A stretch of DNA of 64,000 nt from Arthrobacter sp. EpRS71 (GTDB taxonomy: Bacteria; Actinomycetota; Actinomycetes; Actinomycetales; Micrococcaceae), in contig NZ_LNUV01000006.1 in assembly GCF_001512285.1 (NCBI RefSeq), forward strand, positions 759,159 through 823,158. Reading direction: 5' to 3'. The translations under genes and the position numbers were made by a program. This document shows positions 1-7,440 of this stretch, in pieces. Each line of letters starts with the position of its first letter. Positions within the stretch are counted from its first letter, which is position 1. The notes under the pieces are model-generated. The model was not told where the DNA came from and did no database searches. It saw only the letters and a program-made list of their open reading frames with translations.

Positions 1-432
1 CTGGGCTACTGAGCTGGAAATGGAGGTGAAGTTGATGATGGCGCCGTGGCCGGACGCCTTGAGGTAGGGGCGGGCCGCGTTGCTCGCCACCACGGCGCTG
101 ACCAGGTTGACGTTGAGTGCTTCGAGCCAGTCGGCTCGCCCGGAGGCTGCGCCGTCGTCCTTGTAAGTGCAGGCGAGGTTCACCAGGATGTCCACGCTTC
201 CGTGCTGTGCAGCCGTGCCGCTGACCAGCAGGTTCACGGCGTCATCATCAGTGATGTCCGTATGGGAGTAGGTGATTCCTGCGCCCAGCCCGGCGGTGAG
301 TGAGGCGCCGTCGGGGTCTATATCCGCCACCACCACCGTGGCTCCTGCGTCCCGCAATGCGGTGACCACGCCCTGGCCAACCTTGGTGGCTCCGCCGGTA
401 ACAATTGCTGTCCTGCCCTGGAGTGCTGACAT
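1..432 (-). CDS. SDR family oxidoreductase, C-terminus cut by window edge
   Basis: The first 144 codons of a short-chain dehydrogenase/reductase run off the left edge. The start is the ATG at 432. The Rossmann glycine motif is near residue 12 (TGGATKVGQG), an acidic residue closes beta-2 (VVADID), a cofactor-pocket motif appears as DILVNLA, and the catalytic Ser region begins at INFTSISSS. The Tyr-x3-Lys part lies outside the window. A perfect 22-bp palindrome and a copy of a duplicated segment lie just upstream, and an AraC regulator follows 450 bp further on. A catabolic role is inferred; the substrate cannot be told. Confidence 0.88.
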   Translation of the reverse strand, partial: MSALQGRTAIVTGGATKVGQGVVTALRDAGATVVVADIDPDGASLTAGLGAGITYSHTDITDDDAVNLLVSGTAAQHGSVDILVNLACTYKDDGAASGRADWLEALNVNLVSAVVASNAARPYLKASGHGAIINFTSISSSVAQ

Positions 433-467
433 GTGCCGAACCCTTTCCCGCGATGACGATGTTACGT

Positions 468-489
468 AAATATGACGTGCGTCATATTT
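468..489. promoter_or_regulatory. Perfect 10-2-10 palindromic operator upstream of the SDR gene
   Basis: Arm AAATATGACG is followed by a TG spacer and the exact reverse complement. It sits 36 bp upstream of the SDR start. Such a long symmetric site is typical of a dimeric repressor (TetR, GntR or MarR type). The regulator that binds it is not identified here; the nearby AraC protein would more usually use direct repeats. Confidence 0.6.
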
Positions 490-566
490 GATCCTGTAAG
501 CGACTCTAGGCAGCCACTGCCGGAGGGAATATCCACTTGGCGCGGCAATTATCCGAATGACGCAGG
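478..566 (+). repeat. Upstream-region duplication, copy 1
   Basis: This segment and 749-834 are diverged direct copies. Shared blocks, in order, are TGCGTCATA, GCGACTCTAG, GGAATATCCACTTGGCGCGG and ATCCGAA. Copy 1 covers half of the palindrome at 468-489, the SDR promoter area and the last codons of the 52-aa ORF. Conservation is concentrated in short blocks, as expected for protein-binding sites. Confidence 0.7.
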
Positions 567-707
567 GTCTTCCTCTTCCTCGTGCCAACCAACCCATGCC
601 GCGGAAGTGAGGTGGATTTCCCTGGCCTGAAGCTCCGCCGCCCAGAGTTCGAAGTGGCTCCTGTCCCATTCGTCCCTGCGGTCATGTACCACCTTGATGT
701 TCTTCAC
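549..707 (-). CDS. Small acidic hypothetical protein, 52 aa
   Basis: The start is the GTG at 707, with a good Shine-Dalgarno (GAGGTGAGG, 4-5 bases upstream). The product is 52 residues, rich in Trp, Glu and Asp, ending WHEEEEDPASFG, with no signal peptide or membrane segment. It lies between the SDR gene and the AraC gene, transcribed towards the SDR gene. Its last codons overlap duplication copy 1. No family is recognised. Support is the ribosome site and codon pattern only. Confidence 0.5.
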   Translation of the reverse strand: MKNIKVVHDRRDEWDRSHFELWAAELQAREIHLTSAAWVGWHEEEEDPASFG

Positions 708-748
708 TGGTCCTCACCTCGCTTCGGCTGTTGGTATGGTTTGTGAGC

Positions 749-834
749 TGCGTCATACTTGTCTTAAAAGCGACTCTAGACAGACGTTGCACTCCGGAAT
801 ATCCACTTGGCGCGGGGATCATCCGAAAGACGAA
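749..834 (+). repeat. Upstream-region duplication, copy 2
   Basis: This is the second copy of the segment at 478-566, placed between the 52-aa ORF and the AraC regulator gene. It retains the TGCGTCATA half-site but lacks the left half of the palindrome found at copy 1. The position suggests that one regulator may control both the SDR gene and the AraC gene. Confidence 0.68.
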
Positions 835-880
835 AAGCTCCAAAACCGTGTGACGCAATGACCCGTGAAGTAGGTGGCGG

Positions 881-1849
881 ATGGTCAGGATTCTTGCCCG
901 TGATGTTTTGCGCGGGCAGCCAACTATGGCCACAACCAATGTGGACGAGGCGCATGCCAAGATTGCGGAGCTGTTTTGCAGCCATGAGCTCGCCCCGCGG
1001 ACGCGCACATCCTTGATGGACATGAAGCTGCGTTCCTTGCACCGTGGCGACGTTGGGATCGAATTCCTGGATTACGGGGCCGACGTTCGGATTGAACCCG
1101 AGGGCTTGCAGGATTTCCATCTGGTCCAGATCCCGTTGGCCGGACACGCTTCCATGCAAGTGGGCTCCAGCACGGTGGAATCCAGTCCCCGCATGGCCAC
1201 GGTTCCGCCTATCGACCGCCCATTTTCCATGAGCTGGGACGGCGGCAGTCCGCACCTGATTGTCTACGTGAGGCGCTCCGCACTGGAGCGGGTGGCCGGG
1301 CAGTTGTACGGAAACAGCGCCGTGGATCTGGGCTACGGCATGGACCTTTCAGGTGCCGCCGGCCGCGCATTCTTGAGGTCCGTCGTCGAGCTTCATGACG
1401 ACATGATCAGCCAGCCACGGGCCGCGGCTCCCGCGTTTGTGCAGGGTTTGCTGGCGGACAGCATGGTGTCACGCTTGCTGATGGCGATGGAGCTGCCCAG
1501 TGGTGAGATCCGGGATGCCGAGTCTGAAAGCCGGTTGGTCCGGGAATGCCGCGAGCTGTTGGAGCGGCATGCTTTCGAGGAACTCACCGTGCCGGACATC
1601 GCCGAGTGCTTGGGTGTCTCAGTCCGAACGCTGCAAACAGCCCTCCGGGCGGAAACCGGTGCGACGCCGTCGGAGCTGTTGCGCAGTATCCGGCTGGACC
1701 GTGCCCGGGAGATGCTTCTCGAAGCGAACCCCCGCGAGCAGAGCGTCACGGCAGTGGCTGAGCTATGCGGCTTCACGCACCAGGGGCGCTTCTCTGCTCT
1801 CTACGTGAAGGCCTTCGGCGAGCTGCCCAGCGAGAGCCTGCGCCGCTAG
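881..1849 (+). CDS. AraC family transcriptional regulator
   Basis: The protein has 322 residues. Residues about 20-200 resemble the AraC_binding_2 sensory domain found in NphR/ThcR-type regulators. The C-terminal about 100 residues hold two helix-turn-helix motifs (VPDIAECLGVSVRTLQTALR, then VTAVAELCGFTHQGRFSALY) and the typical ending of the family. The ATG at 881 follows a GGTGGCGG ribosome site. Relatives control catabolic oxidoreductase genes. Together with the duplicated upstream DNA this makes the SDR gene the likely target (inference). It is convergent with the Fic gene, leaving a 25-bp gap. Confidence 0.88.
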   Translation: MVRILARDVLRGQPTMATTNVDEAHAKIAELFCSHELAPRTRTSLMDMKLRSLHRGDVGIEFLDYGADVRIEPEGLQDFHLVQIPLAGHASMQVGSSTVESSPRMATVPPIDRPFSMSWDGGSPHLIVYVRRSALERVAGQLYGNSAVDLGYGMDLSGAAGRAFLRSVVELHDDMISQPRAAAPAFVQGLLADSMVSRLLMAMELPSGEIRDAESESRLVRECRELLERHAFEELTVPDIAECLGVSVRTLQTALRAETGATPSELLRSIRLDRAREMLLEANPREQSVTAVAELCGFTHQGRFSALYVKAFGELPSESLRR

Positions 1850-1874
1850 GCAAGGGCATCTGCAGCCGCGGAGA

Positions 1875-3023
1875 TCATTGTGAATCGCGCAGAATGCGGG
1901 GCAGGAATCCCAGCCGATCCAGCTCCCGAACCAGGAGGGGTGTTAGCTCACTCGGGGCGAGGCGAAGCCGGTAGGATCTCTTGCCTTCCGCGACCGGTTC
2001 AATGACTCCGCGGTCCAAGAGTTTTCGAATGTCTTGGCTTCGTGTCGCGGCTGAGCCCGTGAACGCTGAACTAAGGTCTCCCGCCTTCACTTCGACTCTG
2101 CGCGCGATGATTTTCAAGGCGAGGGCTTCTTCTCCGGTAAAGCGCGATGACGCAAGGCCTCTTTCGATAGCGGGAATCAGGAGACCTTCCGTGACGAAGT
2201 CCTTGTTGCCGAGTTTCACCAATCTGCTGAGGTCCGTCAACAATCCTTCCAAGACGTAATTCGACCAGCGAATCAAAGATTCGGGTTCGAGGGAGTCGGC
2301 GTCTTCGAGCCGTTCGTAGTAGAGGTCGCGGTTCTCCCCAAATACGGCCGTTGGGTTGAGGGCTCCGTATCCAGCGGCGTCGGAGAACCCTTGCTGTCGC
2401 ATGGCTGCGTACGTCAGGAGTCTCCCGACTCGACCGTTCCCATTGCCGAAAGGATGAATCCAGACGAACCGATGGTGGGCAAGTGCGATCTTCAGCAACT
2501 CATAGTTCTGATCCACATCTTCATTGATGAAGTCCAGGAGTGCCGTCATGTCACCGTGCACGCTCCCCGGCGGTGGGGGTCGGTGCGCCGAGCCACTGAT
2601 GATGACATCGGCGAGTCTGTAAGCGCCAGGCGTGCGGTCCCCTTCGCGTACTAAGCCGGTAACGGATATGCGGTGCAGCTCCCGGACGAACCCATGCGTC
2701 AGTGCCGTCCCCCGGTCAATGGCGGAGTCGACGAAGGCTGTTGCTTCTTGAAGCTGGACAATTTCTTGGACCCCATCGTCCGTCGCGACGTCAGTGCGGT
2801 TCGCGTGCTGAACACCGGCAACAGCATCGACAATTGACGTGCGGTTGCCTTCGATACGTGCGCTCATGATGCTCGACAGCAATTGAAACAGAGTGCGGAG
2901 CTGCGCGAAGACCTCGGGAGGGGTGGTTCCTTCCCCTAAAGCTGCGCGAACCCGTTCAAGTTGGATGATGGCTTTCGCCAACGGAGAGCTAAAGGGAAAC
3001 TCGGGAAACTCAAGTGGTCTCAC
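1875..3023 (-). CDS. Fic domain protein with C-terminal winged helix (putative AMP transferase)
   Basis: Fic enzymes transfer AMP or related groups to protein side chains. The core motif is HPFGNGNGRVGR: the catalytic His and the GNGR phosphate loop are present, but the usual Asp/Glu before GNGR is Asn. An N-terminal SARIEGN segment matches the class II inhibitory helix motif (S/T)xxxE(G/N), so the enzyme is probably self-inhibited. The last about 90 residues form a winged-helix domain with a DNA-binding look. The frame is open back to a TTG at 3116. The GTG at 3023 (MRPLEFPEFPF, 382 aa) fits family length better, but neither has a strong ribosome site. No partner antitoxin gene is adjacent. 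Confidence 0.87.
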   Translation of the reverse strand: MRPLEFPEFPFSSPLAKAIIQLERVRAALGEGTTPPEVFAQLRTLFQLLSSIMSARIEGNRTSIVDAVAGVQHANRTDVATDDGVQEIVQLQEATAFVDSAIDRGTALTHGFVRELHRISVTGLVREGDRTPGAYRLADVIISGSAHRPPPPGSVHGDMTALLDFINEDVDQNYELLKIALAHHRFVWIHPFGNGNGRVGRLLTYAAMRQQGFSDAAGYGALNPTAVFGENRDLYYERLEDADSLEPESLIRWSNYVLEGLLTDLSRLVKLGNKDFVTEGLLIPAIERGLASSRFTGEEALALKIIARRVEVKAGDLSSAFTGSAATRSQDIRKLLDRGVIEPVAEGKRSYRLRLAPSELTPLLVRELDRLGFLPRILRDSQ

Positions 3024-3160
3024 GCGCAGAACTTTCGAAGGGCGACAGCAACAATTAAGAGCATGAGGCAATTCTGCCGTAAAAATCAAGGATTCTCTGA
3101 TCCCGCGCCAGTGCAAGATTTAAATCAGCTGCGCCCAACACTTAAGGTGTTGTCTGCCTG

Positions 3161-3862
3161 TCACGCCTCCAGCACGTACGTCTTCAGATCGTCCAGCGTC
3201 TGCTGCATGTGGGCGTCCATGGCGAGCCGCGCTTCCTGCGGATTGCGGGATTCCAAAGCCGCGGCGATCTTCCGGTGATGTCCTATCGCGTGTTCCTGGA
3301 TCTCGGGGAACGCTGAAGTCTCAGCGCGCCGGGCCTCCAGTACCCTATGCAGGGGTTCGAAAAGCACGGCCACAAAGACGTTGCCGGAAGCGTGCAGGAT
3401 GACGTCGTGAAAGGCGAGGTCGGCTTCGACAAACCCTGCGAGGTCGTTGACTTCGTGGGAGGCCTGCATCTTCTCCACGTGGTCCCGGAGTGCGGCGAGC
3501 TCAGCGTCGGTAATGCGTTCGGCGGCCAGTTCGCATGCGCCGGTTTCGAGCATCCTGCGGAGCTCGATCAATTGGATCGCGGCGGCCGCGTCCTTGGTTC
3601 CTTCGGAGGCGGCACGCAGCACGGCTTCCAGGGATGCCCACTGATTGAGGGGGTTGACGAAGGTTCCGCGGCCGCGTTCGACGCTGAGAATCCGCTGCGC
3701 CTCGAGCGTTTTCATGGCCTCGCGCACGGTCATGCGGCTCACCTCGTGTTTGGCGCTGAGCTCCAGCTCGCCCGGTACAACCGTTCCGGGCGGAAACTCG
3801 CCCGCGATGATGCGGTCCAGCAGCTCATCAGCGACGACGCCTACCAGCGACTTACGTGCCAT
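3161..3862 (-). CDS. FadR-subfamily GntR transcriptional regulator (FCD domain)
   Basis: The protein has 233 residues. The N-terminal winged helix is typical GntR (PGTVVPGELELSAKHEVSRM, then TVREAMKTLE and RGRGTFV). The C-terminal FCD ligand domain carries the usual metal-binding pattern (ADLAFHDVIL, EHAIGHHRK, AMDAHM). A palindrome GATGTC-A-GACATC lies 63 bp upstream of its ATG and a second copy lies between the hydrolase and the sugar-acid kinase. This supports autoregulation and control of the whole module. FadR/FCD regulators usually sense carboxylic or sugar acids, which fits the neighbours. Confidence 0.93.
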   Translation of the reverse strand: MARKSLVGVVADELLDRIIAGEFPPGTVVPGELELSAKHEVSRMTVREAMKTLEAQRILSVERGRGTFVNPLNQWASLEAVLRAASEGTKDAAAAIQLIELRRMLETGACELAAERITDAELAALRDHVEKMQASHEVNDLAGFVEADLAFHDVILHASGNVFVAVLFEPLHRVLEARRAETSAFPEIQEHAIGHHRKIAAALESRNPQEARLAMDAHMQQTLDDLKTYVLEA

Positions 3863-3924
3863 GTATCCCCATTTCCTGTACTTCTGACCGCCCGGCTCCC
3901 CTCGGATTTCCCTCGGGACGGGTG

Positions 3925-3937
3925 GATGTCAGACATC
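3925..3937. promoter_or_regulatory. GntR/FadR-type operator, copy 1
   Basis: A perfect 6-1-6 palindrome, GATGTC-A-GACATC, directly abuts the stop codon of the alpha/beta hydrolase and lies upstream of the GntR gene. The same core occurs at 4846-4860. Two identical cores flanking the regulator and the catabolic operon are the expected layout for a local GntR regulon. Confidence 0.72.
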
Positions 3938-4777
3938 TTACGCTGGCGGTGGCCAGCTTGTTTCCCAAAACTCAGCAAGTGCCTGTGCGCAGTGTTCGGG
4001 CTGTTCCCAGTGGACGTTATGGCCGGCGCCCGGGATGGCTTTCAACCGGCGAGCCGGGCTTTCGGCCACAAATGCGCGCATCTGTTCCATAGGGCGCACC
4101 CGATCTTCCGTCCCGGCGATCACCATCAGTGGCGCGTGGACGCGCCCCGGCACTGAAGGTTCGACGCCGGACATGGCCGCCACAGCGCTGGCGGACAGAA
4201 CCGGGAAGGGGGTACTGAATCCGGCGCTGAGCCGCACCATGTCTGCTGCGGGCAGCTCCCCGTACCAGGCGTGCATGAGCTTGGCTATGGTCCCGGAATC
4301 GAAGAATCCCTGGTCCAGCTGCGAGCTGAGCACCGTCTTGAACCCTTGGTTCTGCGGCACGGGCGCCATGCCCACCAAGGTCAGTGAGGCCACCAGGTCG
4401 GGACGGGCTGCCGCGAGTGTCAACGAAACACTGCCGCCCATCGAATGTCCCACTAGATGCACCGCATCCCGGCTGACGGGCACCGCGTCCCGGCCTGCGG
4501 GCGCGGGACTCCGGGCGTCGAGGGCTGCTGCCACCGAAGCCGCTGCCGAGTCCAGGGTCCATTCGAAGTCCGGCGGCAATTCCTCGCCCGGGTGGTAGCC
4601 GGGGAGGTCCACAATCCAGACCTCCCGGCCGGCGTCGAGCAATTTTTTGGCGAGGGGTTCCCAGTACACGGAACCGGAGGCCCAACCGTGGATCAGCACT
4701 GCCGGAACGGGCTGACCTGCGGGAATGGCAGGCGTGAGAACGTTCACGAACGGGAGCGGAACAACGCTGTCAGCCAT
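3938..4777 (-). CDS. Alpha/beta hydrolase, possible lactonase or esterase
   Basis: The protein has 279 residues with the full alpha/beta-hydrolase layout: oxyanion HGWASGSVYW, nucleophile elbow GHSMGGS, acid GTEDRV and catalytic His in GAGHNVHWEQP. There is no signal peptide, so it is cytoplasmic. It is divergent from the sugar-acid kinase operon and shares that operon's operator region. It could open a sugar lactone or hydrolyse an ester feeding the pathway (inference). The broad similarity to BioH/haloalkane-type hydrolases does not settle the substrate. Confidence 0.85.
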   Translation of the reverse strand: MADSVVPLPFVNVLTPAIPAGQPVPAVLIHGWASGSVYWEPLAKKLLDAGREVWIVDLPGYHPGEELPPDFEWTLDSAAASVAAALDARSPAPAGRDAVPVSRDAVHLVGHSMGGSVSLTLAAARPDLVASLTLVGMAPVPQNQGFKTVLSSQLDQGFFDSGTIAKLMHAWYGELPAADMVRLSAGFSTPFPVLSASAVAAMSGVEPSVPGRVHAPLMVIAGTEDRVRPMEQMRAFVAESPARRLKAIPGAGHNVHWEQPEHCAQALAEFWETSWPPPA

Positions 4778-4845
4778 CCACCCAGCCTAGTGATGCGCAG
4801 CACCTTGCGCGGTCAAGAGCCGTGTGTCACACTAATTCAAATGTT

Positions 4846-4860
4846 AGATGTCTGACATCT
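4846..4860. promoter_or_regulatory. GntR/FadR-type operator, copy 2, in the divergent promoter region
   Basis: A perfect 7-1-7 palindrome AGATGTC-T-GACATCT lies between the hydrolase (minus) and the sugar-acid kinase (plus). It shares its core with the site at 3925-3937. Its position allows the GntR regulator to control both divergent units. Confidence 0.75.
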
Positions 4861-4906
4861 TACATTCACCAAACCGCTACAGAGATTTCCCACGATGGAG
4901 TGCACA

Positions 4907-6409
4907 GTGACCCTTGAAGCCGACGTTCTGGCCGCTTTCCCGGCGGAAGTCCAGATTCCTGCTCAGTTGGTTGCCGACGCCGTAGCTGCGTCCTCGGCAA
5001 CGTCTCCCCGCGTCCTGGTAGTCCTCGACGACGACCCCACCGGCACGCAATCCGTGGCGGATCTGGCCGTGCTCACCCGTTGGGACGTCGCGGACTTCAC
5101 CTGGGCTTTCACCCACATCCGTGAGAACCAGACCAAGCCTGCTGTCTACGTCCTCACCAACACCCGCAGCCTCGACCCGGCCGAAGCCGCCGCGCGCAAC
5201 GAGGAAATCGTGCGTAATGCATTGGCGGCAGCAGCGCCCGCGGGTCTGGCGCTGGGTTTCGTCAGCCGCAGCGACTCCACCCTCCGCGGCCACTACCCGC
5301 TGGAACCGGACGTCATCGCCGCCACCGTGGCCGCCGAGACAGGTGAAGCCACCGACGGTGTGGTGATCGTTCCCGCATTCCCCGACGCCGGACGCGTCAC
5401 CATCGGCGGCGTGCACTACATGCGTGGCGACGCCGGCTCCCTCACCCCTGTTGCGGAGACGGAATTCGCCAAGGACGCGAGCTTTGGTTTCGCCAACTCC
5501 GAGATGGCCAAGTATGTGGAGGAGAAGTCGCAGGGCCGATTCCCGGCCAGCGACGTGATCGTCCTGGACCTGAACATCATCCGCGCCGGAGCATCCGCGC
5601 AGGATCCCACCATCTCCGCCAAAGCGATCGCCGACGCCCTGGAATCCGCCACCAATTCCACGCCGATCGTGGCCGACATCGTCACCGAGAACGACTTCCG
5701 TGCCCTCGCCCTGGGCTTGGAGGAAGCAGAACGCCGCGGCAAGAAACTCCTCTACCGTGTTGGTCCGCCCTTCGTCAGGGGCCGCATCGGGCAGGAGATC
5801 CGTACGGCGCTGACGTCCGAGGAAGCCTTCGCGGGCAACACTCCCTCCACAGCGGGCGGCTTGATTGTGGTGGGCTCCCACGTTGGCGTCACCACCCGGC
5901 AACTCAATGACCTCACAGCCGCGCACAGCTCGGCCCGGACCATCGAGATCGACGTCGAGAAGCTCATTGCCGGAACCAAAACCGAGGGCGAAGCAGAAGC
6001 TGACGCCTACATCGAAACCGTCGTGTCCGACGTCGTGGACGCCCTTCACCAGGGCGACGTCATAGTCCACACCAGCCGCCTGCTCATCAAAACCGACGAC
6101 GCCGCAGCGAGCCTGAAGATCGCCCGCACCGTCTCGGCCGCCGTCGTCGCCGTGGTGAACCGGACACTGAAGACCTTCCCGCCGCGGTTCGTCATCGCCA
6201 AGGGCGGCATCACGTCCTCGGACGTCGCCGCGCACGGCCTGGAAATCCGCCACGCGATTGTCCGCGGACCCATGCTCCCGGGCATCGTCTCGCTGTGGGA
6301 GCCGGTGGACGGCCCCGCAAAGGGCATCCCGTACATCGTCTTCGCCGGCAACGTGGGCGACGACCAGTCCTTGACGCACGTCACCCGCAAGCTCAGCGCC
6401 ACTTTCTGA
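4907..6409 (+). CDS. Four-carbon acid sugar kinase family protein (DUF1537, OtnK/DtnK type)
   Basis: The product is about 500 residues. The N-terminal half has the family hallmarks: VLDDDPTGTQSVAD, VLTNTRSLDP and SRSDSTLRGHYPLEP. The C-terminal half has the nucleotide-binding FVIAKGGITSSDVA and MLPGIV segments. Family members phosphorylate 3-oxo-tetronate, threonate or related acids. The GTG at 4907 has a GGAG site 6 bases upstream and is preferred; an ATG at 4895 is in frame. It is the first gene of kinase-dehydrogenase-permease-aldolase. The usual OtnC decarboxylase and OtnI isomerase are absent, so the exact substrate is open. Confidence 0.9.
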   Translation: MTLEADVLAAFPAEVQIPAQLVADAVAASSATSPRVLVVLDDDPTGTQSVADLAVLTRWDVADFTWAFTHIRENQTKPAVYVLTNTRSLDPAEAAARNEEIVRNALAAAAPAGLALGFVSRSDSTLRGHYPLEPDVIAATVAAETGEATDGVVIVPAFPDAGRVTIGGVHYMRGDAGSLTPVAETEFAKDASFGFANSEMAKYVEEKSQGRFPASDVIVLDLNIIRAGASAQDPTISAKAIADALESATNSTPIVADIVTENDFRALALGLEEAERRGKKLLYRVGPPFVRGRIGQEIRTALTSEEAFAGNTPSTAGGLIVVGSHVGVTTRQLNDLTAAHSSARTIEIDVEKLIAGTKTEGEAEADAYIETVVSDVVDALHQGDVIVHTSRLLIKTDDAAASLKIARTVSAAVVAVVNRTLKTFPPRFVIAKGGITSSDVAAHGLEIRHAIVRGPMLPGIVSLWEPVDGPAKGIPYIVFAGNVGDDQSLTHVTRKLSATF

Positions 6410-6434
6410 CAGCCAAAATTCAATGGAGAACACC

Positions 6435-7337
6435 ATGACCAGCAGCAACTACACCGTCACCGTCCTGGGCCTCGGCGCCATGGGCCTGCCCATGGCAACC
6501 CGGCTCGCCTCCGAGCTGACCGTCCACGGCTTCGACATTGCCGAACCCCGCCTGGAACTCGCAGCAGCGGCCGGTATCAAAACCTTCGCTTCAGCCCGCG
6601 AAGCGTCCCAGGACGCCGACGCGTTGCTGTTGGCCGTCCGCAATGGCGAGCAGCTCAACGATGTCCTCTTCGGCGAGAACGGCGTGGCCTCGGTGCTGAA
6701 GCCGGGCGCCGTCGTAATCCTCGGCAGCACCGTGGGCACCGAAGCCATCCCCGCCACGGTCGCCAAGCTGGCCGAATACGGCGTCGCCCTGGTTGACGCT
6801 CCGCTGTCCGGCGGCCCCAAGCGTGCCGGCGAAGGCGACCTCCTGATCGTTGTGGGCGCCGAGCCCGAGGCACTCGAGAGGGCGCGCCCCGCCCTTGAGC
6901 TGCTGGCCTCCACCCTGAGCATCGTGGGCGACAAACCCGGCGATGGCCAGGCGCTGAAGACCGTCAACCAGCTCCTGTGCGGCGTCCACATCGCCGCCGC
7001 CGCGGAAGCCATGGCCCTCGCAGACGCCCTCGGCCTCGACCAAGCCAAGACCCTCGCCGCGCTGGAAGCAGGCGCCGCCGGTTCCTTCATGCTGTCCAAC
7101 CGCGGCCCGCGCATCCTCGAGGCCTACACCGAGGATGGTGCCGAGGTCCTCAGCCGCCTGGACATCTTCGTCAAGGACATGGGCATCGTGGGCAAGGCAA
7201 CCCGGGCCGCCGGCCTCGCCGCACCCGTTGCTGCCGCTGCTGAACAGCTTTACCTTCTCGGCCAGGCCCAGGGCCTCGCCGCCGCCGACGACTCCGCCGT
7301 CATCAAGGTTGTTGCGCCCTCCAAGCGCACCGCCTAA
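6435..7337 (+). CDS. NAD(P)-dependent beta-hydroxyacid dehydrogenase (LtnD-like)
   Basis: The protein has 300 residues and belongs to the 3-hydroxyisobutyrate/6-phosphogluconate dehydrogenase superfamily. The Rossmann motif GLGAMGLPMA is at the N-terminus, the substrate motif DAPLSGGPKRAGEGDL is near residue 120, and the catalytic Lys region is GDGQALKTVNQLL. The ATG at 6435 is preferred because GGAG stands 6 bases upstream; an ATG at 6423 lacks one. With a DUF1537 kinase and a GntP permease it resembles YgbJ/LtnD, which oxidises L-threonate at C2 in characterised systems. The exact acid here is inferred. Confidence 0.9.
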   Translation: MTSSNYTVTVLGLGAMGLPMATRLASELTVHGFDIAEPRLELAAAAGIKTFASAREASQDADALLLAVRNGEQLNDVLFGENGVASVLKPGAVVILGSTVGTEAIPATVAKLAEYGVALVDAPLSGGPKRAGEGDLLIVVGAEPEALERARPALELLASTLSIVGDKPGDGQALKTVNQLLCGVHIAAAAEAMALADALGLDQAKTLAALEAGAAGSFMLSNRGPRILEAYTEDGAEVLSRLDIFVKDMGIVGKATRAAGLAAPVAAAAEQLYLLGQAQGLAAADDSAVIKVVAPSKRTA

Positions 7338-7357
7338 CCACCCCCAACAAAGAACCC

Positions 7358-7391
7358 GCGACGACGGCGGTCCCCCCTTCGCCGTCGTCGC
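7358..7391. terminator. 12-bp hairpin between dehydrogenase and permease genes
   Basis: A perfect 12-bp stem (GCGACGACGGCG and its complement) encloses a 10-base C-rich loop. No U-run follows, so it may be a processing or attenuation hairpin within the operon rather than a true terminator. Confidence 0.45.
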
Positions 7392-7440
7392 CACCTCCGC
7401 CGGTCTTCCCTAGACTGGTATGTCAAAGGAGACACCCCCA

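Noticed and set aside
4877..6448. A 523-codon open frame antisense to the sugar-acid kinase
   Set aside because: It mirrors the third-position GC bias of the kinase gene and has no family similarity; the plus-strand protein has clear DUF1537 motifs.
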